25,281 nt of DNA from an uncultured Solobacterium sp. (GTDB lineage Bacteria; Bacillota_I; Bacilli_A; Erysipelotrichales; Erysipelotrichaceae). The DNA lies in NCBI GenBank assembly GCA_938039295.1, contig CALHUY010000055.1, positions 1-25,281 of the forward strand, written 5' to 3'. The translations under genes and the position numbers were made by a program. The notes under the pieces were generated by a model. It was not told where the DNA came from, searched no databases, and was given only the letters and a program-made list of their open reading frames with translations. Below are positions 1 to 6,161 of the stretch, in pieces; within the stretch, counting starts at the first letter, position 1; each line of letters begins with the position of its first letter.

Positions 1-736
1 GACCAAAGCTAATGACTGTACCCTTAAAATCACCAACAATATATTCTTTATTATGAATACTATGATTAATGACGAGTGTTCCACCTTCTTTGATACCAGC
101 CACAAACTTTCTAAAGGATAAACGAATATCATCTAAATCCTTAAAGAAGTCCAAGTGATCAGCTTCTACATTTAGAATGATACCTACCTGTGGCTTTAAT
201 TCTAAAAAGCTATTTGTATATTCACATGCTTCTGTTAAGAATGTTTGACCTCTACCAACACGAATATTTCCACCGATATGTGCAAGCATACCACCCAAAC
301 TGATTGTTGGATCGGTATTGGCTGCCATTAAGATGTAACTTAACATTGATGTAGTAGTTGTTTTGCCATGTGTACCACTAACAGCGATACTATTCTTGTA
401 ATTCTCCATGAGTTCACCAAGTAATTCTGCACGTGTCATCATTGGGATCTTCTTATCAACGCTGGCAATATATTCAGGATTATCTAGATGAATCGCAGCA
501 GTATATACAACTACATCAATATCATCTGTGATATTCTCAGCCTTTTGACCACCGTAGTAAACCTTAGCACCATGTTGTTCTAACATCTTTGTTAGTTCTG
601 TTTCTTGGTTATCAGATCCACTCACCTGAAAGCCACGATCTGCCAACACTTTTGCTAGACCACTCATACTGATACCACCAATACCAATAAAGAAAATATG
701 TATTGGCTTATTAAAATCTAATGTATATCTTTCCAT
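1..736 (-). CDS. murC: UDP-N-acetylmuramate--L-alanine ligase MurC (partial, N-terminal part)
   Basis: MurC is the cytoplasmic ATP-dependent ligase that adds L-alanine to UDP-MurNAc, the first amino-acid step of the peptidoglycan stem. About 245 residues are visible; the C-terminal part lies beyond base 1. The reading begins MERYTLDFNKPIHIFFIGIG and shows the glycine-rich UDP-sugar loop GIGGISMSG, then the Mur-ligase ATP loop SGTHGKTTTTS near residues 110-120, then EADHLDFF typical of MurC. The start is ATG at 734-736, with a GGAGG Shine-Dalgarno (SD) sequence at 741-745 on the minus strand. It follows the 813-1673 gene by 76 bases that are filled by a terminator-like hairpin, leaving no visible room for a separate promoter. 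It is therefore probably expressed by read-through. Identity is confident. Confidence 0.96.
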   Translation of the reverse strand, partial: MERYTLDFNKPIHIFFIGIGGISMSGLAKVLADRGFQVSGSDNQETELTKMLEQHGAKVYYGGQKAENITDDIDVVVYTAAIHLDNPEYIASVDKKIPMMTRAELLGELMENYKNSIAVSGTHGKTTTTSMLSYILMAANTDPTISLGGMLAHIGGNIRVGRGQTFLTEACEYTNSFLELKPQVGIILNVEADHLDFFKDLDDIRLSFRKFVAGIKEGGTLVINHSIHNKEYIVGDFKGTVISFG

Positions 737-745
737 AAGACCTCC

Positions 746-801
746 AAAAAACAAACGGTCGACATCGAAAGCGAATCTCTTTCAAACGTTAACGACCGTT
801 T
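746..801 (-). terminator. Terminator-like hairpin directly before the murC ribosome-binding site
   Basis: On the minus strand a 9-bp perfect stem pairs 793-801 with 753-761 (AAACGGTCG / CGACCGTTT). Inside it is a second short stem, GAAAG/CTTTC (779-783 with 767-771). One base after the outer stem comes a run of six T (746-751), followed at once by the murC SD GGAGG (741-745). The layout fits an intrinsic terminator or attenuator between the upstream gene and murC. The long interrupted loop makes it weaker than a textbook terminator. Confidence 0.6.
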
Positions 802-812
802 TGATAAACTAT

Positions 813-1673
813 TTATTTACGTGAACTATGATCGTTCAAACTTGAACGAGAGATAATTGTTGTGCTATCTTCAGCAGTTTCTCTTTCCAAATCACCAAAG
901 CTTAGATTTGGGAATAATTGGTCATCATTACCAAAGTCAAATTCAGAAGTTGCTGTTGTTCCAAACAAATCATCATCTTCCTGCTGTGGTTCTTGATCAC
1001 GTGTGCTGAGAATATCATCTAATGAGAATTCAGGAATCTCATCTTCAACAGTTGGTGATGGAATCGTTACAGGTTCACTCTTCTTCACAGCTGCTACCGC
1101 TACAGGTTCTTCAACCTTAATCGCTGGTTTCACTGGCTTTTCTACAGCGATACCATACATTGGTGAAAGAATAGGTGTCACGTTCTTTTCGAACTTAGCC
1201 TTTTCCTTTTCAGTGAGCTTAGAAGTAGTTGTCTTTACAGCATCCAAATCCTTTTCATCAATACCGAAGATAGGACTGATAACTGGATTAAAGCGATATT
1301 CCTTAGAAGGCTTCACTTCTTCACGCTTTACTTCAGGCTTAGCAGCTGGCTTCTTCTCAACTGGTTTGCTATCCTCATCATCAAGATTAATCATTGTTGA
1401 CTTCTTTGGTTCATTATCTAAAAATACTGAGGATGATTTTACAGGTTCTGGTTTAACAACTGTTTCTGGTTCAACTGGTAATGCAGGTACTGCTGGAATC
1501 TCAGGTGCTTGCTCAGTTATAACTGGAATCTTTGCTGTTTGCTGTAATGAAGATGCTTCTGGTTGTACAGCAGGTGTAACTGGAGCAGAGGCATTAACTT
1601 GTTCTGCTTCAGTGTTGTCTTCTACAAATTCGTCATCATCCTCAAATAATAAGTTTTGTAATTTCTTGAGCAT
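813..1673 (-). CDS. Acidic, probably disordered protein with two SP-x-(F/Y)-GI motifs
   Basis: I do not recognise a named family. The 286-residue protein is rich in Pro, Glu, Val, Lys and Asp and looks largely disordered. It starts with a short amphipathic stretch (MLKKLQNLLF) and an acidic patch. Two near-identical motifs stand out: NPVISPIFGI at residues 129-138 and TPILSPMYGI at 166-175. The C-terminal third has short acidic hydrophobic pieces (IPEFSLDDIL, DDDLFG, EFDFG, LFPNLSFGDLERE) that resemble docking peptides. There is no signal peptide or membrane segment. ATG at 1671-1673 has an AAAGGA SD eight bases upstream, and a clear sigma-A promoter lies at 1703-1731. It precedes murC, so a scaffold or adaptor role in cell-wall synthesis or division is possible, but that is inference from position only. 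Confidence 0.75.
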   Translation of the reverse strand: MLKKLQNLLFEDDDEFVEDNTEAEQVNASAPVTPAVQPEASSLQQTAKIPVITEQAPEIPAVPALPVEPETVVKPEPVKSSSVFLDNEPKKSTMINLDDEDSKPVEKKPAAKPEVKREEVKPSKEYRFNPVISPIFGIDEKDLDAVKTTTSKLTEKEKAKFEKNVTPILSPMYGIAVEKPVKPAIKVEEPVAVAAVKKSEPVTIPSPTVEDEIPEFSLDDILSTRDQEPQQEDDDLFGTTATSEFDFGNDDQLFPNLSFGDLERETAEDSTTIISRSSLNDHSSRK

Positions 1674-1702
1674 AAGGTCTATCCTTTCTTATATACAATA
1701 GT

Positions 1703-1731
1703 ATTTTATTCTATTTCTCTTTCCTTGTTAA
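1703..1731 (-). promoter_or_regulatory. Sigma-A promoter of the 813-1673 gene (and probably murC)
   Basis: Minus strand: -35 TTAACA (1726-1731), 17-base spacer, -10 TAAAAT (1703-1708). Both hexamers are one base from consensus and the spacing is ideal. It lies in the 100-base gap after the lipoprotein gene. Confidence 0.75.
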
Positions 1732-1774
1732 GTTATATATTATCATAAAATAACGCGTTTTAAGTATGATTTCA

Positions 1775-2449
1775 TCAATTCTCAGTTGTTTTACTCCTAT
1801 CTTTTTTATTATCGATACGAGTCTTATCATCAATTAACTCCTGTAAGGTACCTTCCTCTGGTGCAATATCCTTATACAGATTAATTGCTTCGCCTTCATA
1901 ATCAATTGCACTTTCATGTGTATATACCTGTAATACAATATCTTTTCGTACAATTACACTACGTGCAATAGAGTACATTTTCCCTGCAAGTTCTGCTGCA
2001 TTTCCAACTTGAGCAACCCCAAATAAGTTTACTGCTGTGGATGTAAAGAATACTGCATAATGTTGATTTACCTGATAGATTTCACATACATAACCTACTG
2101 TTTCATCCAGCATATTTTGAAAGTTTCCTGAATATTTGGCAATCGGCTCTTGGGTATAAATGGATTGTGTAATATCCGTGGAAGAATCCATGATTGCTTG
2201 TACGTTTAGATTTAGTACAAACTTTGTAGACTGAAAACTAAATTCATTCGATGTTTCGGTTGAACGATAATGTCCAATCGATGGTTCTGTATAGTAGGTA
2301 TAGAATGGTTTGCGATGACTTGCACTAGGGATAGGTAAAGCACTAACTGCTGTAATCTGTTGTTCTAGTCTTTCTTGCATGGATTGACTAGATTGCACAC
2401 AACCAGTTAATAGAACACATAATAGGACTAGTAAAATCTTCTTTGCCAT
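1775..2449 (-). CDS. Putative lipoprotein of unknown function
   Basis: The 224-residue protein starts MAKKILLVLLCVLLTGCVQS: a short positive N-region, a hydrophobic core and the lipobox LTGC with the lipidated cysteine at residue 17. It should be anchored on the outer face of the membrane. The mature part is hydrophilic with no repeats or catalytic motif that I recognise, and a strongly charged C-terminal tail (DKTRIDNKKDRSK). The start ATG at 2447-2449 has a good GGAGG SD (2456-2460). It follows trmB by 32 bases and is probably co-transcribed with it; the next gene has its own promoter. I cannot assign a function. Export and lipidation are well supported, the role is not. Confidence 0.8.
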   Translation of the reverse strand: MAKKILLVLLCVLLTGCVQSSQSMQERLEQQITAVSALPIPSASHRKPFYTYYTEPSIGHYRSTETSNEFSFQSTKFVLNLNVQAIMDSSTDITQSIYTQEPIAKYSGNFQNMLDETVGYVCEIYQVNQHYAVFFTSTAVNLFGVAQVGNAAELAGKMYSIARSVIVRKDIVLQVYTHESAIDYEGEAINLYKDIAPEEGTLQELIDDKTRIDNKKDRSKTTEN

Positions 2450-2481
2450 ACTTTACCTCCTTTGCATTATCGTATCACAGT

Positions 2482-3135
2482 TTATTTATGTCTGCATGGC
2501 TTGGCACAAAGTTGATATATTGGCTGTCCAAGTTCCATAAATCGAGTTTCGTACTCTGTAATGACATCTTCCGCATGTTCTACGCGACGAAAGTCGACAG
2601 AAAATTCTGTGAGTGTAAAATCATTCTGTAAGAAATACAATACTGAATCTTCAAATAGATCTTTGTTGTCTGTCTTCATGCGGATATATCCATCTTCTGT
2701 AAGAATATCACGATACATCTCTAAAAACTTTGCACTGCTAAGACGACGTTTATGATTACCTTTCTTTGGCCATGGATCAGAGAAGTTTAAATGAATGACA
2801 TCCACTTCTCCAGTCGCAAACCACTCCTGTAGTTGTTCCGCATTGGCAATAATAAATCGCTTATTTTCAAGCAGTGGATTTTCCTCTTCTACCGCATGAC
2901 GTGCAGCGACTGCACCAGCACTAATATCTTTTTCAATTCCTACCCACGCTTCATTTGGATACAGTTTTGCCATACCGTTGAGGTATCCACCTTTACCTGT
3001 ACCAATCTCTAAATGTAATATGTCGCGTTGAAGTAATTCTTTCCACTTGCCTTTATTTTCTACTGGGTTTTGATAGACAAAATCACGGTGTTCTTCAATC
3101 CATGGCTCTGCCCATTTCTTTTTACGCATACGCAT
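2482..3135 (-). CDS. trmB: tRNA (guanine-N7)-methyltransferase TrmB
   Basis: TrmB uses S-adenosylmethionine to make m7G46 in the variable loop of tRNAs. The 217-residue length is usual for the family. Family marks are the start MRMRKKKWAEPW, the SAM-binding loop LHLEIGTGKG at residues 40-49, and the signature HLNFSDPWPKKGNHKRRL in the middle, which holds the catalytic Asp and substrate-binding Lys/Arg. The C-terminal TEYETRFMELGQPIY also fits the family. ATG at 3133-3135 follows a GGAGGG SD. It lies 47 bases after pnp, with a terminator-like hairpin in between and no room for a promoter of its own after the hairpin, so its level may depend on read-through from pnp. Identity is firm. Confidence 0.97.
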   Translation of the reverse strand: MRMRKKKWAEPWIEEHRDFVYQNPVENKGKWKELLQRDILHLEIGTGKGGYLNGMAKLYPNEAWVGIEKDISAGAVAARHAVEEENPLLENKRFIIANAEQLQEWFATGEVDVIHLNFSDPWPKKGNHKRRLSSAKFLEMYRDILTEDGYIRMKTDNKDLFEDSVLYFLQNDFTLTEFSVDFRRVEHAEDVITEYETRFMELGQPIYQLCAKPCRHK

Positions 3136-3151
3136 CGTTACTTTCCCTCCG

Positions 3152-3177
3152 AAAAAGAAGGCTGTACGCCTTCTTTT
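3152..3177 (-). terminator. Intrinsic terminator-like hairpin after pnp
   Basis: Minus strand: a 10-bp perfect stem, AAAAGAAGGC pairing with GCCTTCTTTT (3168-3177 with 3153-3162), loop GTACA. A run of five T is partly inside the stem and ends at 3152. The next bases are CGGAGGG, the SD of trmB. The short T-tail suggests partial termination or a 3' stabilising hairpin rather than a complete stop. Confidence 0.65.
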
Positions 3178-3182
3178 ATTGA

Positions 3183-5405
3183 TTATTCAGCGTTTTCTTT
3201 TTTCTTGAAAACTCTGCGTTCCACGTTAGCACCTTCACGCTTTTCATGGAAATTTGGTTTACCTTGTGGTTTAAAGTTCTTCTTTGGCTCTACATAGCCT
3301 TCTGGCTTTTCTAAGCATTCCTTAGCAGAAACCTTAACCTTACCAGTCGCATCAACACCAGTTACCTTAACCTTGATTGTATCTCCTACATGTAGAGCAT
3401 CCTGAATCTTTTCTACACGAGTCCAAGCAAGTTCACTTACGTGGAGTAATGCATCTGTTCCTGGGAACAATGTTACAAAGGCAAATGATTCACGAACTTC
3501 TGATACCGTCGCATCGTAGATGTCGCCAACCTTCGCTTCACGAATTAAGTCGCCAACAATCTGCATTGCCTTATCAATCATATCCTGTCTTGTGTGATAG
3601 AATACGCACTTACCATCATCTGTGATATCAATCTTGATACCATCACATGCAGCGATAATCTTATCAATCTGTTCGCCACCCTTACCGATAATGATACGAA
3701 TCTTATCTACAGGAATCATCATTTGAGCCATCTTTGGAGCCCATTCTGATACATGATCACGTGGTTTAGCAATCGCTGTTTCCATGTTGTCTAAGATTTC
3801 CATACGACCCTTGTGTGCTTGTGCTAAAGCTTCGCGTAGGATTTCTTCAGAAATACCAGTTACCTTGATATCCATCTGTAAAGCAGTAATACCATTACGT
3901 GTACCAGCTACCTTAAAGTCCATATCTCCATAGTGGTCTTCCATACCCTGAATATCTGTCAAGATAGAGTATGTATCTCCAACTGTAATCAGACCCATAG
4001 CCACACCAGCTACCATTGCCTTAATAGGAACACCAGCAGCCATTAATGACATAGAACCTGCACAGATACTTGCCTGTGAAGAAGAACCGTTAGATTCTAA
4101 TACTTCTGCACAGGTACGAATTGCGTATGGGAACTCTTCTGCTGTAGGTAATACCTGTAAGAGAGCTCTTTCACCTAAAGCACCGTGACCAATTTCACGA
4201 CGACCAGGAGAAGACATACGACCAACTTCACCAACGGAGAATGGTGGGAAGTTATATTGGTGCATGAATCTCTTTTCAGTTTCTGTTGTTAAGTCATCAA
4301 TCAATTGTGCATCGCTCAATGGACCTAATGTTGTAACAGATAATACCTGTGTTTCACCACGAGTAAATAACGCAGAGCCGTGTACACGTGGTAGTAAATC
4401 AATCTGTGAATCTAGTGGACGAAGTTCATCTAATCCACGTCCATCTGGACGAATCTTTTCTTCAGAGATTAAGCGACGTACTTCACCTGCTTCAACTTCA
4501 ACACCATATTCATGTGCTTGTTTAACAGCCTTTTCACGCGCCTTATCATCTTCCCATTCTAACTTAGCAACTTCTTCTTCCATTTCGGCAATCAATTCAT
4601 CAATCTTGCCGTAACGTTCAAGCTTACCCTTGATAGAAACTGCCTCACGAATACGTTGTGCACCCTTTTCATCAACCAACTGTTTAACAATTGGGTTGAT
4701 TTCATATAAGGAAACTTCCATCTTTTCCTTCGCACAGGCAGCGATAACTTCTTCCTGAATTGCGCATAATTCCTTAATTGCGTCATGACCAACCATCAAG
4801 GCCTTAAGCATATCTTCTTCTGATACTTCCTTAGCGCCTGCTTCAACCATGTTGATGGCGTTCTTTGTACCAGCAACTGTTACCTTTAAATCAGAATTCT
4901 TTTCCTGTTCAACGCTTGGGTTAATGATATATTCGCCATCAACACGAGCAACCATTACACCAGCTACAGGTCCGTTAAACGGAATATCTGAAATACATAG
5001 TGCTAATGATGAACCGAATAAGGATGCCATCTCAGAACTAGCATCTGGATCGCATGATAATACTGTATTAACGATTTGTACTTCATTACGGAAACCTTCC
5101 GCGAATAAAGGACGAATTGGTCTATCAATTAAACGTGCAGTTAATGTTGCATGTTCTGTTGGTCTACCTTCACGACGTGTAAATCCTCCAGGGATTTTAC
5201 CAGCAGCATACATCTTTTCCTGATATAAAACTGTTAATGGGAAAAAATCTGTATCCTTTGCTTGGTTGTTTGCTGTTGCTGTAGATAGTACTGTTGTATC
5301 CGCATAGCGAATAACTACAGAACCTCCTGCTTGTTTGGCAATTTCACCGTTTTCGACTGTCAATGTACGACCATGAAATTCCCAGCTCTTCTTGTACTTT
5401 TCCAT
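3183..5405 (-). CDS. pnp: Polyribonucleotide nucleotidyltransferase (PNPase)
   Basis: PNPase degrades RNA 3'-to-5' by phosphorolysis as a trimer and takes part in mRNA turnover. The order is the usual one: first RNase PH-like domain (start WEFHGRTLTVENGEIAKQAG), helical middle, second catalytic RNase PH domain (RPDGRGLDELRPLDSQ, FSVGEVGRMSSPGRREIGHG), a KH domain with the GKGG loop (VDKIRIIIGKGGEQI) and an S1 domain (VGDIYDATVSEVRESFAF). A basic 40-residue tail follows. I chose ATG at 5403-5405 (740 residues, start MEKYKKSW), which aligns with known PNPases. A longer GTG frame from 5456 would lie next to the promoter's -10 box and has no SD. It is separated from rpsO, its usual neighbour, by three unrelated genes. 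Confidence 0.97.
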   Translation of the reverse strand: MEKYKKSWEFHGRTLTVENGEIAKQAGGSVVIRYADTTVLSTATANNQAKDTDFFPLTVLYQEKMYAAGKIPGGFTRREGRPTEHATLTARLIDRPIRPLFAEGFRNEVQIVNTVLSCDPDASSEMASLFGSSLALCISDIPFNGPVAGVMVARVDGEYIINPSVEQEKNSDLKVTVAGTKNAINMVEAGAKEVSEEDMLKALMVGHDAIKELCAIQEEVIAACAKEKMEVSLYEINPIVKQLVDEKGAQRIREAVSIKGKLERYGKIDELIAEMEEEVAKLEWEDDKAREKAVKQAHEYGVEVEAGEVRRLISEEKIRPDGRGLDELRPLDSQIDLLPRVHGSALFTRGETQVLSVTTLGPLSDAQLIDDLTTETEKRFMHQYNFPPFSVGEVGRMSSPGRREIGHGALGERALLQVLPTAEEFPYAIRTCAEVLESNGSSSQASICAGSMSLMAAGVPIKAMVAGVAMGLITVGDTYSILTDIQGMEDHYGDMDFKVAGTRNGITALQMDIKVTGISEEILREALAQAHKGRMEILDNMETAIAKPRDHVSEWAPKMAQMMIPVDKIRIIIGKGGEQIDKIIAACDGIKIDITDDGKCVFYHTRQDMIDKAMQIVGDLIREAKVGDIYDATVSEVRESFAFVTLFPGTDALLHVSELAWTRVEKIQDALHVGDTIKVKVTGVDATGKVKVSAKECLEKPEGYVEPKKNFKPQGKPNFHEKREGANVERRVFKKKENAE

Positions 5406-5456
5406 TTCTCTTCTAACCTCTGTCTGTTCTCGACTTTTCAAATTTTCAACATTCAC

Positions 5457-5485
5457 ATTGTATCACAGCCGCACTGTAAATTGAA
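5457..5485 (-). promoter_or_regulatory. Probable pnp promoter with extended -10
   Basis: Minus strand: extended -10 TGATACAAT (TACAAT at 5457-5462), 17-base spacer, weak -35 TTCAAT (5480-5485). The predicted start of transcription is near 5450, giving a leader of about 45 bases before the ATG at 5405. It lies in the 90-base gap after the nuclease/superoxide-reductase fusion gene. Confidence 0.5.
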
Positions 5486-5495
5486 TATGTCTTTA

Positions 5496-6161
5496 TTATG
5501 CTTCAATGCACCAAAGACCATGTTGATTACAGTATGCATAGACTGCAATAACTGGCTCATCTTGATAGAACTTTACTTCTGGTTTTTCACCCTTATCGAA
5601 ATACACAACACGATAACCCTTTTCATATTGTAGAATCACAAATGCAATATAATGGTCACCATCCATTGGATGGTCATCACTAGCAATATTAACTGAGAAA
5701 GAATCACCATGACGGTTAATAACAGGCTCATGTATTTCCCAATCTTCATTATTTTGAACCGGTAATTCAATAAATTTTTCATCCTTGCATAGCATCTCTG
5801 CAGCTACATCATTCATCTCCATGATGACCTTACCACTAGATGGTGCATATAGGATATGCAACTGACGATTAAACTTAGCCTTCTTTAACTTCTCTTTATC
5901 AAATAGTTCCACATTTGTTAATGGACTTTTAATCAACTGTACTTTTTCTTTCTTTGTCATTTGTTTGATCCTCCACTCTCTTCGCATCGCTTCCTTCTTC
6001 GTCGCATGCATTTCATAATACGCAATGCGCAAAGGACGATGTGACTTTGTATACTTAGCCCCTGTCCCATTAAGGTGGGCTTGAAACCTTTTCTCTAAAT
6101 CATTGGTCCAACCTGTATAGTAGGTATGGTCTTCACATTCAAGTATATAGGTATAATTCAT
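5496..6161 (-). CDS. GIY-YIG nuclease domain fused to a superoxide-reductase (desulfoferrodoxin-type) domain
   Basis: A single uninterrupted 221-residue frame joins two domains. Residues 1-80 are a YhbQ/UPF0213-type GIY-YIG domain: YIL at 5-7 in the GIY place, YTG at 15-17, Arg25 and Glu62 (REWRIKQMTK) as the expected catalytic residues. Residues 98-135 resemble the small N-terminal domain of desulfoferrodoxin, but its four iron-binding cysteines are gone except perhaps Cys125. Residues 140-221 match the superoxide-reductase iron site: His144 (EIHEPVI), His164 (DHPM), His170 (GDHYI), Cys211 and His214 (YCNQHGLW), the known four-His/one-Cys set. The lysine normally before the first His (EKHVP) is Ile143; Glu142 is kept. 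Its ATG overlaps the permease stop (TAATG), so the two are translationally coupled. Likely cytoplasmic. The domain calls are strong; the joint function is unknown. Confidence 0.88.
   Translation of the reverse strand: MNYTYILECEDHTYYTGWTNDLEKRFQAHLNGTGAKYTKSHRPLRIAYYEMHATKKEAMRREWRIKQMTKKEKVQLIKSPLTNVELFDKEKLKKAKFNRQLHILYAPSSGKVIMEMNDVAAEMLCKDEKFIELPVQNNEDWEIHEPVINRHGDSFSVNIASDDHPMDGDHYIAFVILQYEKGYRVVYFDKGEKPEVKFYQDEPVIAVYAYCNQHGLWCIEA

Noticed and set aside
1003..1701. Long plus-strand open frame (Ser/Thr/Gly-rich) opposite the 813-1673 gene
   Set aside because: It mirrors the low-complexity acidic gene on the other strand, has no SD or promoter, and its composition is what antisense reading of Glu/Lys/Pro codons gives.
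5406..5456. GTG start adding 17 residues to PNPase
   Set aside because: It has no SD, adds residues absent from the family, and sits directly beside the -10 box of the likely pnp promoter.
5496..6161. Homing endonuclease or intron-borne GIY-YIG
   Set aside because: The domain is the short YhbQ-type found in chromosomal proteins, there is no intron or intein boundary in pnp or rpsO, and the gene is coupled to the ABC genes.
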